Shown here: in pieces, positions 25,503 to 33,604 of the stretch
How positions within the stretch are numbered: position 1 is the stretch's first letter
How the letters are laid out: the number at the start of each line of letters is the position of its first letter
Source: Embleya sp045207785
Lineage (GTDB): Bacteria; Actinomycetota; Actinomycetes; Streptomycetales; Streptomycetaceae
Length of the DNA: 64,000 bases
NCBI RefSeq assembly: GCF_045207785.1
Contig: NZ_CP108776.1
Location: 4,030,001-4,094,000, forward strand
Direction of reading: 5' to 3'
Notes under the pieces: model-generated
Told to the model about the DNA's origin: nothing
Databases searched by the model: none
What the model saw: the letters and a program-made list of their open reading frames with translations, nothing else
Position numbers and translations under genes: made by a program

Positions 25503-25546
25503 GCCCCAGAGTTCGCAGCTCGCCGACGTCACGAACAGGGACTGCG

Positions 25547-25570
25547 CCAGTACAACCCGATCTGTACTGG
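25547..25570. promoter_or_regulatory. Perfect palindromic operator CCAGTACA-N8-TGTACTGG
   Basis: Eight-base arms at 25547-25554 and 25563-25570 match exactly. The site lies 45 bases before the ATP-binding protein gene and 80 before the XRE gene, so it is well placed for the XRE regulator to control both directions. Confidence 0.72.
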
Positions 25571-25649
25571 TTGACGGTATGGACTGGGCGAGTAACACGC
25601 CGTGACAATGAATCACGTTGCCGGGGCACGGGAACGGAAGGTGGCGGGG

Positions 25650-26492
25650 ATGACAGCGGACAACGGCGGTAGGTGCGGTGAGCCCGAGTTGTCGGACAGT
25701 CTCAAGACGTTCGGCGTGGTTCTCAAGGCTCTTCGAGACGAAGCCGGGCTGACGCAAGAGGAGTTCGCGCCATGCGTGGGCTACTCGGGTCACTACATCG
25801 CCAAGATCGAACAGGGCAAACGCTTCCCGCCCCGGGACCTCGTGACTCGCTCCGAGACAGCACTCGGACCGACTGCGGGACGCGTGCTGAAGGCGGCGGC
25901 GCAGAGCTTGTCCCGCAAGGCGGGATTGGCCTCGTGGTTCCGGCAGTGGGCGGGGATCGAGGAAGACGCGGTGTCGCTGTGCACGTACGAGTGCCGGGCG
26001 ATCCCCGGACTACTGCAACCGGAGATGTACGTCCGAACCATCTTCGAGCGTAGGCTTCCACCGCTTTCCGAAGACCAAATCGAACAGCAGGTGGCCGCTC
26101 GCCTCGAACGACAGCGCCTACTGGTCGAACGGCCGAACACGGCGTTCAGCTTCATCATCGAACAAGCCCTGCTGGAAAGGCGCCTGGGAGGCAGGGAGGT
26201 CACCCGTGCCCTGATAAACCACCTCCTCGAGCACACCAAGCGGCGCAACGTGGAGATCCAGGTCATGCCTCTGTGCCGGGAGGACCATGCGGGCATCGAC
26301 GGTCTCATCTATCTGGCTGAAACCACCGAGCACAACTGGGTCGGATACTCGGAGGGCCAACAATCCAGCGTCCTGATCACAAGTCCGAAAGACGTGAGCG
26401 CGATGCTCCAACGCTATGGCAGGCTGCGCTCGCAGGCCCTCGGCCACGACGCCACGGTGAGCCTGTTGGAGGAGATGCGAGGAGCGCTATGA
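25650..26492 (+). CDS. XRE-family regulator with DUF5753 domain
   Basis: A 280-residue protein. The helix-turn-helix (about residues 25-75: LKALRDEAGLTQEEFA, VGYSGHYIAKIEQGKR) is followed by a DUF5753 effector domain with YECRAIPGLLQPEMYVR, a central RLERQRLL helix, IEQALLERRLGG and IQVMPLCREDHAGIDG. The start at 25650 has a GGTGGCGGGG sequence upstream. It is coupled to the DUF397 gene by an ATGA overlap. In Streptomyces such pairs behave as a regulator with its small partner, which often counteracts it. Confidence 0.9.
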   Translation: MTADNGGRCGEPELSDSLKTFGVVLKALRDEAGLTQEEFAPCVGYSGHYIAKIEQGKRFPPRDLVTRSETALGPTAGRVLKAAAQSLSRKAGLASWFRQWAGIEEDAVSLCTYECRAIPGLLQPEMYVRTIFERRLPPLSEDQIEQQVAARLERQRLLVERPNTAFSFIIEQALLERRLGGREVTRALINHLLEHTKRRNVEIQVMPLCREDHAGIDGLIYLAETTEHNWVGYSEGQQSSVLITSPKDVSAMLQRYGRLRSQALGHDATVSLLEEMRGAL

Positions 26493-26680
26493 GTACCCGA
26501 GAGTCGACATGGTTCAAGAGCAGCTACAGCGGCAGCTCCGGCGACAACTGCGTCGAGGTCGCCGTGCGCCCTGAGGTGGTTCGTGTCCGGGACACCAAGG
26601 ACGTACGGATCCACCCTCTCACCCTCTCGCCCACCGCCTGGTCCCGTTTCACCGCAGACACGGCAGGCAACCGAGACTGA
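26489..26680 (+). CDS. DUF397 protein
   Basis: A 63-residue protein that is almost entirely the DUF397 pattern: WFKSSYSGSSGDNCVEVA, VRVRDTKD and LSPTAWSRFTADT. Members are small partners of XRE/DUF5753 regulators. The ATG overlaps the regulator stop by four bases. Confidence 0.93.
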   Translation: MSTRESTWFKSSYSGSSGDNCVEVAVRPEVVRVRDTKDVRIHPLTLSPTAWSRFTADTAGNRD

Positions 26681-26754
26681 GCACCGCAACGGTGGCCAAG
26701 CATCCGGCCGCCGCTGCGGCGAGTCCAGGCACCGCCGCGACTTCGCCCCCGGGG

Positions 26755-26865
26755 CCATTGCCTGGCGAACGTCTCCATCTGCATGAGGACCAGGTCGATG
26801 GCCTCGCGCTCCTCGTCGGGCGGGTAGTCGAACTTCGTCAGGACTCGGCGAATCTTGGGCGCTGG
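26755..26865 (-). pseudogene. Relic of a type I restriction subunit (HsdR C-terminus)
   Basis: The minus strand encodes APKIRRVLTKFDYPPDEERE and then AIDLVLMQMETFARQW. This resembles the end of HsdR subunits (DUF3387 region), where a YPPD turn is followed by a helix with VL.Q.E. The rest of the roughly 1000-residue protein is absent, and upstream sequence is unrelated. It is a short decayed scrap; the assignment rests on one helical segment. Confidence 0.5.
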
Positions 26866-26947
26866 TGAGTTGGTGGAGCATAGGGCCGCAGCCGTCCAGG
26901 TCGAGCATCCGCGTCTCTTGATCCTCAATCCGACTCTCGTGCGGATT

Positions 26948-27340
26948 TCAGGCGGTTGCCGGCCGCTCGCGCAGCAGCAGTCCTGCGGTCACCGCGACGG
27001 TGGCCGCAGCCAGCCCGTGGACGCCGTACGCGGTCGCCGTCGAGCCGCCTTCGTTCAGCACGATCGTCATGTCGCCGACCGGGACGACGGCCATCGCCGC
27101 CATCGCCAGCCCGAGCGCCTTGCGCTGCCCGGCGAGCACCAGCGCGAGGATTACCAGTCCGAAGCCGATGTCGCGCATGCCCTTGACCGCCAGGAACCCC
27201 TCCCCCTGGTCCTGTGGCCAGGTCGGCAGCCCGAACCCCTCGGCCGTCGCCTGCGGCGCGAGCAGGTAGCTGATCCCGGTGTAGAGGAGGAACAGGCCGC
27301 CGAGGACGGCGAGGACGGTGGCGAAGCGCTTCATGGTCAT
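26948..27340 (-). CDS. DUF4267 small membrane protein
   Basis: A 130-residue protein with four hydrophobic segments (about 6-28, 52-72, 75-95 and 100-122). A conserved VKGMRDIGFGLVILALVLAG helix and the YLLAPQATAEGFGLP start are typical of DUF4267. Function unknown. AGGAG lies eight bases before the ATG at 27340. It is likely carried with the neighbouring DUF1772 gene under similar control. Confidence 0.78.
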   Translation of the reverse strand: MTMKRFATVLAVLGGLFLLYTGISYLLAPQATAEGFGLPTWPQDQGEGFLAVKGMRDIGFGLVILALVLAGQRKALGLAMAAMAVVPVGDMTIVLNEGGSTATAYGVHGLAAATVAVTAGLLLRERPATA

Positions 27341-27534
27341 TGAGATTCTCCTGAGGGTGTCGTACGGCAGGGCAGGGCGGAGCGGGATCGGCGGCGGGCG
27401 TCGCATCGCCCGCGAGGCGACGCGTCAGCGACAGCGGGGAGCGGGGAGCGGGCGGGGACTTCGTCCCGTGGCCCCGACGTCCCGGCGCTGTCCCGACGGA
27501 CGTCGTGACGGCCGGGGCGGGTGGGCCTGCGGGT

Positions 27535-27981
27535 TCAGACGAGGGCGCTGACGAGGAGGGTGAAGGCGGCGATGATGACGGCGACGCGGACGTAGTGGAG
27601 GCGCTCCCAGCGGCGCACCTGCTCCTGCCAGTCCGCGGGCCGGTTCTCCGGGGTCCACGTCTTGTTCCGGTTGTTGATCGGGACGAGCAGCAGGACCGAC
27701 ATCACCACGCTCAGGAGCAGCAGCGCGCCGGCGGCGACGACCAGGGCGGTGCCGTCGTGGTGCCGTCCGGCGACGGCCCAGACGCCGACCAGGACGAGCG
27801 AGCCGATGTACCAGACCGGCATCACCGCGCCGAGCATCCGCCCCCCGTGGGCGTGGCCGCTCTGGCGGCTGTCCTCGGGCAGCGCGTTCAGGATCGGGTT
27901 CATGACGAAGGCCACGGCGAACTCCACCCCCACCATCACGCCGACGACCACGGTGGTGAACACCTCGAGTGTGCTGAGCAT
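27535..27981 (-). CDS. DUF1772 membrane protein (anthrone oxygenase-like)
   Basis: A 148-residue four-helix membrane protein. Helices are at about 5-30, 50-72, 78-100 and 128-147, with the FAVAFVMNPILNALP segment after helix one and a VPINNRNKTW loop, both familiar in DUF1772. Fungal relatives include anthrone oxygenases, but bacterial members are mostly uncharacterised. It is divergent from a TetR gene with CTAG-type operators between them, so it is the probable target. Confidence 0.82.
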   Translation of the reverse strand: MLSTLEVFTTVVVGVMVGVEFAVAFVMNPILNALPEDSRQSGHAHGGRMLGAVMPVWYIGSLVLVGVWAVAGRHHDGTALVVAAGALLLLSVVMSVLLLVPINNRNKTWTPENRPADWQEQVRRWERLHYVRVAVIIAAFTLLVSALV

Positions 27982-27999
27982 GACGACCCCTCCAAATAT

Positions 28000-28063
28000 C
28001 TAGCACTGCTAGGTGATGGGGCAAAGCTAGTACTGCTGCCGCTCTCTTGTCTAGCGATGCTAG
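28000..28063. promoter_or_regulatory. Two CTAGC-type palindromic operators
   Basis: CTAGCA-C-TGCTAG at 28000-28012 and CTAGC-GAT-GCTAG at 28051-28063. A weaker relative (GCTAGTACTGCT) lies between at 28026. They fill the gap between the DUF1772 gene and the divergent tetR gene. CTAG is rare in this DNA, so three in 64 bases stands out. Confidence 0.75.
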
Positions 28064-28072
28064 GATCGAGGA

Positions 28073-28651
28073 ATGTCGGTACAGGAACGCAAGCAACGCG
28101 AACGCGCCGAGCGCGAACGCCTCATCGTGGCGACCGCCCGCGAACTCGCCGAACAGCAGGGCTGGGACGCGGTCACCACCCGCCGCCTCGCCGAACGCAT
28201 CGAATACAGCCAGCCCGTCCTCTACAGCCACTTCCGCGGCAAACGCGAGATCATCGGCGCCGTCGCCCTCCAGGGCGCCGCCGAACTGGCCGCGGCGGTG
28301 CGCGCCGCGACCGCCGCCGCGGACGGCCCGCGCGCCCGGGTCGCCGCCCTCGCCCGCGCCTACCTCGACTTCGCCGCACGCAACCCGGCGGTCTACGACG
28401 CCGTCTTCCACCTCGACGGCGGCCTCGCCTTCGCGCACCAGGACACCCCGGAACCGCTCAAGGACGCCTTCGCCGCGCTGCTGGAAACCCTCGGCGAGGC
28501 CGCCGGGGACGGCGTCCACCCGGGCGTGTTCACCGAGACGTTCTGGGCCGCCCTCCACGGTCTGGCCACCCTGACCCGGTCCGGACGGCTCCCGCCGGAG
28601 TACGCCGAACCGAGGCTGGAACTCCTGGTGGACCGGCTCACCATGGTCTGA
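28073..28651 (+). CDS. TetR-family regulator with WHG-like C-terminal domain
   Basis: A 192-residue repressor. The helix-turn-helix (about 12-58) contains LIVATARELAEQQGWDAVT and LAERIEYSQPVLYSHFRGK. The C-terminal part has ALARAYLDFAARNPAVYDAVF and a WAALHGLATLTRSG stretch, which resembles the WHG group. It is divergent from the DUF1772 gene; the CTAGC palindromes just before its start suggest autoregulation. Confidence 0.9.
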   Translation: MSVQERKQRERAERERLIVATARELAEQQGWDAVTTRRLAERIEYSQPVLYSHFRGKREIIGAVALQGAAELAAAVRAATAAADGPRARVAALARAYLDFAARNPAVYDAVFHLDGGLAFAHQDTPEPLKDAFAALLETLGEAAGDGVHPGVFTETFWAALHGLATLTRSGRLPPEYAEPRLELLVDRLTMV

Positions 28652-28918
28652 CACACCATCGGGGATACGAGCTGCAACCGACCGGAAAACGGCGTCAGCG
28701 GGGTCGGCCGGACGGAGTTACCGCCGTTCACCGTTCCGATGCAGGTCGCCGTGCTTGTGACTTGGATTCCTTGATGGCTCTGTCTCACTTCATGCATCAA
28801 GTACGCCAGAACCGACCTTCACACCCGGTTGCGACCCGTTTCGTTGCTTGCCACCTGTTCCTGAACCGCCGCCCGCGCCGGGATGAACAGCCTCCGGACA
28901 CAGGCGGCGGCGACTATT

Positions 28919-29317
28919 TCAGGACCGCGCGGCGACGGCTTCGACCTCGAACAGGATCTCGGGCATAGCCAGGCCGGCGACCCCGATGACGGTGTTCGTG
29001 GGAGGGTTGGCGCCGCCACCCTGCACGGCCCCGCCGATGGCCCCGAGCTTGGCGAAGTCAAGGCCCACCACGTACGTCCTGAGCTGGACGACGTGGCTGA
29101 AGTCGAGCCCGTGGGCGGCAAGAGCGACACCGAGGTTGCCGAACGCCTGCTCCACCTGCTTGGCGAAGTCCGTCGAGACGACCGAGCCCTCTGCGTCGGA
29201 TCCGTACTGACCCGAGATGAACACCAGGTCCGTGCCGGCCGGGACGGCGGCGGTGTGGCTGTAGCCGAACGGGACCGGGTTGTGCAGACCGTCAGGATTG
29301 ACGATGGTGTGCGACAT
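28919..29317 (-). CDS. RidA-like protein
   Basis: A 132-residue YjgF/RidA-superfamily protein: FGYSHTAAVPAGTDLVFISGQYG, KQVEQAFGNLGVALAAHGLDF, VVQLRTYVVGLD and GVAGLAMPEILFEVEAVA at the end. The usual catalytic arginine near the C-terminus is not obvious. ATG 29317 has GAAAGAT upstream; ATG 29326 is also possible. It is flanked by an unrelated truncated hydrolase gene. Confidence 0.85.
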   Translation of the reverse strand: MSHTIVNPDGLHNPVPFGYSHTAAVPAGTDLVFISGQYGSDAEGSVVSTDFAKQVEQAFGNLGVALAAHGLDFSHVVQLRTYVVGLDFAKLGAIGGAVQGGGANPPTNTVIGVAGLAMPEILFEVEAVAARS

Positions 29318-29412
29318 ATAGATCATCTTTCTTGTGCGATTGGTCGGTTCGTGTGCCGGTCGTCAGCCGGTCGCGGTCGCGGTGGTCCATAACGCCCCAG
29401 ATCTTCAATCCG

Positions 29413-29640
29413 GGATGGTCGGGTGCGACCAGCCGGAACCGGTTGCCGGGCACATCGATGAGTCGGCGGAACTGGTGCGAGGCGGACGGGAATCCGTGCA
29501 GCAGGAGCAGCACGGGAGCGTCGGCGGGACCGGCTTCGCGAGAGAAGACGCGGGCGCCGTCGGCGTCGGCGAAGCGGTGTGCCACGCCGGGAGAAAGTTC
29601 ATCGGAATTCCATGGGTATCCGGCGTGTTCGTGCACCTCA
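29413..29640 (-). pseudogene. N-terminal fragment of an alpha/beta hydrolase
   Basis: Encodes HRFADADGARVFSREAGP, VLLLLHGFPSASHQFRRLID and FRLVAPDHPG. This is the beginning of a haloalkane dehalogenase-like hydrolase up to the second strand, with the HGFP oxyanion loop. After PG the reading changes to unrelated sequence, and the nucleophile elbow and the rest of the fold are missing. A 3'-truncated relic. Confidence 0.75.
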
Positions 29641-29881
29641 AGAGTGCTGGGTCTCCAGTTGGTGATCAACGAGAGATCGGACAACGCCGGTTGCTTGTGC
29701 GGCAACGATGCCGTGACCGGTATCACGCGCTCGTCGCGTCACGTTTCAAGCCCGGTCCTGGTCTTAAGGGGCGAAAGGTCCAGGCACCTGCGGTGCCGGA
29801 CATCGCCGCCGGCACCGTGAACACGATGCCGGACGGGATCCGACGGCCGCGCGCCTTCGCCGACGGCCGGCCTCGCAACCG

Positions 29882-30150
29882 TTACGTGGACCGTGCCCGT
29901 TCCAGGTTCGCCCGCACCAGCGCAATCAACGGATGACCGGGGCTAAGTATCCGCTCGGAGTCGGCCAGGGTGTGTTCGTACAGCGGGGTCGCCCGTCCCA
30001 GGTCCCCCGCCGACTCGTACGCGTACGCGAGGTTGTTGCGGAAGATCAGCGTGCCGGGGTGGGCGGCGCGCAGTTCTCGCTCGGAGTCGGCGAGGTTTGG
30101 TTCGAGCAGCGGGATCGCCCGCCCCAGGTCCCCCGCTGACAGGGCCTGCC
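29882..30150 (-). pseudogene. C-terminal fragment of a TPR-repeat protein
   Basis: The minus strand ends at TAA 29882-29884 and encodes two 42-residue tetratricopeptide units of the kinesin-light-chain/NB-ARC type: SAGDLGRAIPLLEPNLADSE and SAGDLGRATPLYEHTLADSE, then HPLIALVRANLERARST. The DNA repeats with a 126-base period. The frame enters unrelated DNA beyond 30150, and the start and upstream domains are missing, so only the tail of a larger signalling ATPase remains. Confidence 0.72.
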
Positions 30151-30172
30151 GTCGACTTCGTGCGGCCTGCGT

Positions 30173-31594
30173 TCAGCGGGTGCGCCAGGCCGCGAGGAGG
30201 TCCTCCGGGGAGAAGGTTGCCTGGAGGCCGGGGCAGGTGATGCCGCTTCGGGAGACTGCGACGAGGGGGAGGGGGGCGTCGGTGAGGGCGGCTCTGTGCT
30301 TGTGCAGGGCGGCGAGGTCGTGGGCGTCGAATGGGGACGACTCCAGCCATTTGATCGACCCCAGGAACAGCAACTGCTCGGCCACGGGCTGTCGGTCGGC
30401 TCCCACGAGGTCGATCTCGACGTCGTTGCTTCGGGTCCAGTAGCCGCCGACGGCGGGGGCGGCGGGCAGTTCGCCGGCCGGCAGAAGGCGGGCGAGGGAC
30501 TCTCGGATCAGCGGCTCGACGGCGCGCCCTCGCCAGCTGGTCCACCGGTCTCGCGTCCGGGCCAGGGTGAGGTCTCCGCGCATGCGCTCGATCTCCGCCA
30601 TGTGCGGATCGAGAAACGCCAGCCAGAACCGCAGATACGGATCCGCCACGCGGTAGCGGCGTTCCTTCGAGGGGTGCAGGGAGATCGGAAGTTCGGCCGC
30701 CACGACACGTTTGTCGATCAGCAGGTCCGCCGCCCTGGTGAGGGTGCTGTGGGCGATCCCGCCGGCGGCGCGCGCGATGTTGGTGAAGGTCCGCTCGCCT
30801 GTTCCGATCGCCCGCAGCACCTCCCGGCCCATCGCCTGCGGGGGGAACTCCGCCGCGAGTGACCGCTCGGCCGAGACCAGGAGCGCGGAGATCGGGTTCT
30901 CCAGCGCGGTCTCCAGGAATTCCCACATGGAGGCCCCGGGCCGCCACTCCCGGCAAATCAGCGGCAGGCCACCGGTGATCAGTGCGGCGTCGAAGGCGGC
31001 GGCCGGCTCCAAGTCGAGCATCTCGCCGATGTCGGCCGGGTTCAGCGGACCCACGACCATCTCGCGTCCTCGCTGATGGAACGGCCGTTCGTGGCTGTCC
31101 AGCGCCTCCATCATCGACAGGTCCGAACCGACCAGCAGCAACAGGACCGGCTTCCGGCTGAGCAACCGGTCCCAGGCCCGCTGGAGCATGCCCTCGAAGG
31201 CGTCGACGCGCTCCATCAGGTAGGGCACTTCATCGATCACCACCACGCTCGGGGTGTCGTCGGGCAGGATCTCCGCCAGCAGCCGGAAGGCCGCGTTCCA
31301 CTGGCTCGGCGTCTCCTCGGCGAAGAGCGCGTGTTCGGGCAGCGTGGAAGCGGCAGCGGCGTCGAGCAGTTCCGCCAGTTCGTCCTCGGCGGAGCCACCG
31401 CCGGCGGTGAAGAAGAGGTGGGGGACCGCCGCCTGCCGGAGGAACTCCTCGACCAGAGTGGACTTCCCCACGCGCCGCCTACCGCGCATCAGCACGCACT
31501 GGCCGGGCCGAGCCGCACCCACGGCCTCGCGAACCTCGTCGAGCGCGTTCCGCAGTGTGCGCAGCTCTCGACCCCGGCCGATGAAGCGATGCAT
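30173..31594 (-). CDS. AAA ATPase with DUF234-type C-terminal domain
   Basis: A 473-residue protein of the archaeal-ATPase group. FIGRGRELRTL opens the ATPase domain, with Walker A RGRRRVGKSTLVEEF (about residue 40), Walker B VVVIDEVPYLM and sensor LLLLVGSDLSMM. A winged-helix part follows (FTNIARAAGGIAHSTLTRAADLL). The C-terminal DUF234 region has an endonuclease-like core, NDVEIDLVGADRQPVAEQL followed by GSIKW. Function is unknown; a nucleic-acid role or defence role has been suggested for relatives. It sits at the end of the relic-rich patch and has a strong inverted repeat 39 bases upstream. Confidence 0.85.
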   Translation of the reverse strand: MHRFIGRGRELRTLRNALDEVREAVGAARPGQCVLMRGRRRVGKSTLVEEFLRQAAVPHLFFTAGGGSAEDELAELLDAAAASTLPEHALFAEETPSQWNAAFRLLAEILPDDTPSVVVIDEVPYLMERVDAFEGMLQRAWDRLLSRKPVLLLLVGSDLSMMEALDSHERPFHQRGREMVVGPLNPADIGEMLDLEPAAAFDAALITGGLPLICREWRPGASMWEFLETALENPISALLVSAERSLAAEFPPQAMGREVLRAIGTGERTFTNIARAAGGIAHSTLTRAADLLIDKRVVAAELPISLHPSKERRYRVADPYLRFWLAFLDPHMAEIERMRGDLTLARTRDRWTSWRGRAVEPLIRESLARLLPAGELPAAPAVGGYWTRSNDVEIDLVGADRQPVAEQLLFLGSIKWLESSPFDAHDLAALHKHRAALTDAPLPLVAVSRSGITCPGLQATFSPEDLLAAWRTR

Positions 31595-31632
31595 GCGAAG
31601 GGTCCCATCGTGGTGACACGGTAATACTGGTC

Positions 31633-31666
31633 CCAGAGATAGTAGCGCAGGAGATACTATCTCTGG
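31633..31666. promoter_or_regulatory. 12-bp perfect inverted repeat upstream of the AAA ATPase gene
   Basis: CCAGAGATAGTA at 31633-31644 and TACTATCTCTGG at 31655-31666 with a ten-base spacer. AT-rich by local standards. It may be a repressor site or an RNA hairpin in the leader. Confidence 0.6.
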
Positions 31667-31740
31667 AGCTAGTAATCGGAAGGATCCTTGGATCCCCCAG
31701 TCGGGTCCGATCGGATCCGGTCGGTTTTCGGGGGTGTCGG

Positions 31741-32652
31741 ATGGAACTTGACTCGGTCAGGCGTACGATCCGGGCCATGGCCGAATCTGGGAGTACGCAA
31801 GCGGGTGGCGCGCCGTCGGGGTTGCCCGCGTCCTGGGTCGAGCGGGCCCGGGCGATCATCGCCGGCGAGGCCGAGCCCGTCGCGCCGCGGCGGGCGGCGA
31901 CCGTGGTGCTGTTGCGCGACCGGCCCGAGGGGCCCGAGGCGTATCTGCTGCGCCGGCACACCACGATGAAGTTCGCGGCCGGCATGTACGCCTTCCCCGG
32001 CGGCGCCGTGGACCCGCGCGACGCGGACCACTCCGTGGCCTGGGCCGGGCCCGACCCCGCCGAATGGGCGAAGCGGTTCGGCACCGGCGCCTCCGAGGCC
32101 CGGGCGATCGTCTGTGCGGCGGTCCGCGAGACCTTCGAGGAGTCCGGCGTCCTGTTGGCCGGTCCGAACGCGAACACGATCGTCTCCGACACCACCGGCG
32201 AGGACTGGGAGGCCGACCGCGCGGCCCTGGTCGCGCGTGAGCAGACGCTGACCGAGTTCCTGGAGCGCCGCGAACTGGTGCTGCGCTCCGACCTGCTCGG
32301 CGCGTGGTCGCGCTGGGTCACCCCGGAGTTCGAGGACCGGCGCTACGACACGTGGTTCTTCGTCGCCGCCCTGCCCGCCGGGCAGCGCACGCGCGACGTC
32401 TCGGGCGAGGCCGACCGGGTCACCTGGGCCCGGCCCGCCGACGCGCTCGCGCAGCACCGCGCGCAGGAGATGGCGATGTTGCCGCCCACCATCGACACGT
32501 TGCGCCACATGGCCGAACTCGCCGACCCCGCGGCGGCCCTGGCGGCCGCGGCGGATCGCGAGATCACGCCGATCATGGCGCAGGGCCGCTTCGACGGCGA
32601 TCGCCTCGTCCTCGAATGGCCCGGCATCGCGGACCCGTTCGGGCTGCGATGA
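31741..32652 (+). CDS. Nudix hydrolase with split Nudix box (NUDT19-like)
   Basis: A 303-residue hydrolase. AAGMYAFPGGAVDPRDA opens the Nudix box, but the catalytic helix AAVRETFEESGVLL (REUxEExGU form) comes about 35 residues later. Such an insertion is known in the NUDT19/RP2 group, which hydrolyses CoA derivatives; that activity is inference here. A later segment PEFEDRRYDTWFFVAALP is also typical. GGGGGTG precedes the ATG at 31741; an ATG at 31777 lacks a ribosome site. It lies upstream of a metallo-beta-lactamase-fold gene. Confidence 0.85.
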   Translation: MELDSVRRTIRAMAESGSTQAGGAPSGLPASWVERARAIIAGEAEPVAPRRAATVVLLRDRPEGPEAYLLRRHTTMKFAAGMYAFPGGAVDPRDADHSVAWAGPDPAEWAKRFGTGASEARAIVCAAVRETFEESGVLLAGPNANTIVSDTTGEDWEADRAALVAREQTLTEFLERRELVLRSDLLGAWSRWVTPEFEDRRYDTWFFVAALPAGQRTRDVSGEADRVTWARPADALAQHRAQEMAMLPPTIDTLRHMAELADPAAALAAAADREITPIMAQGRFDGDRLVLEWPGIADPFGLR

Positions 32653-32696
32653 GGCCCCACCGGAACTGAGACACCCGACTGGTACAGGATGCGCTC

Positions 32697-33521
32697 ATGA
32701 ACGCACAGCCCCTGCCCGGCAACCCCCGTTCGAGCATCGGCGGGCCCGCGAGCCCCCGGGTGACGTGTCTGCTCGCGCCGAATCCGAGCGCGATGTCGCT
32801 GGACGGCACGAACACCTGGATCGTGGCGGAGCCCGGCTCGGACACCGCCGTCGTGATCGACCCGGGCCCCGACGACGAGGGCCACCTGCGCGCGATCGTG
32901 GCCGCGGTGGCCGCCGACGGTCGCCGGGTGGGCCGGATCCTGCTCACCCACGGCCACCCCGACCACTCGGCGGGCGTCGCCGGTCTCAAGGCGCTCACCA
33001 ATGCCGTCGTGCACTCGGTCGACCCGCAGTGGCGCTACGGCGGCGAGGGCCTGAGCGACGGACAGGTGATCGACGACGGTGGCCTGGATCTACGCGTCGT
33101 GGCCACGCCCGGCCATTCGGGTGACTCGGTGTGCTTCGTGGTCGCCGCGGACCGGTTCGTGATCACCGGCGACACCGTGCTCGGCCGCGGCACCACGGTC
33201 GTCGCGCACCCCGACGGCAAGCTCGGCGCCTACCTGGACTCGCTGCGCCGACTGCGCGCGCTGGCGGAATCCGGCGAGGCCACCGTGATCCTGCCCGCAC
33301 ACGGGCCGATCCTGGACGACGCGGCCGGCGTGCTCGACTTCTACCTGGCCCACCGAGCCGCCAGGCTGGCCCAGGTCGAGGCCGCGGTGGCGGCGGGCGA
33401 CAAGACCGCCCCCGAGGTCGTGCAACGCGTCTACGCGGACGTGGACCGCGGGCTGTGGTGGGCCGCGGAGCTGTCCGTCCGCGCCCAGCTGGAGTACCTC
33501 GCCGAGCGCGCAGACGCCTGA
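32697..33521 (+). CDS. Metallo-beta-lactamase-fold hydrolase
   Basis: A 274-residue hydrolase with the dinuclear zinc signature LLTHGHPDHSAG (HxHxDH), a later GHSGDSVCFV histidine, the ITGDTVLGRG aspartate and the ILPAHGPIL histidine. The C-terminal extension (VQRVYADVDRGLWWAAELSV) gives it the LACTB2-like layout, relatives of which act on RNA or thioesters. Substrate unknown. The gene follows the NUDT19-like gene after 44 bases and ends before a strong terminator shared with the convergent crp gene. Confidence 0.9.
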   Translation: MNAQPLPGNPRSSIGGPASPRVTCLLAPNPSAMSLDGTNTWIVAEPGSDTAVVIDPGPDDEGHLRAIVAAVAADGRRVGRILLTHGHPDHSAGVAGLKALTNAVVHSVDPQWRYGGEGLSDGQVIDDGGLDLRVVATPGHSGDSVCFVVAADRFVITGDTVLGRGTTVVAHPDGKLGAYLDSLRRLRALAESGEATVILPAHGPILDDAAGVLDFYLAHRAARLAQVEAAVAAGDKTAPEVVQRVYADVDRGLWWAAELSVRAQLEYLAERADA

Positions 33522-33554
33522 ACCCGGCGGACACCCGAACGGGGACGCCCGAAC

Positions 33555-33593
33555 ACGACTGTGGGGCCCGCCGACGGCGGGCCCCACAGTCGT
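33555..33593. terminator. Strong terminator between convergent MBL-fold gene and crp
   Basis: ACGACTGTGGGGCCCGCCG and its reverse complement flank a single A. Perfect over 19 bases each side. Confidence 0.9.
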
Positions 33594-33604
33594 CGTCCGA
33601 AGTG

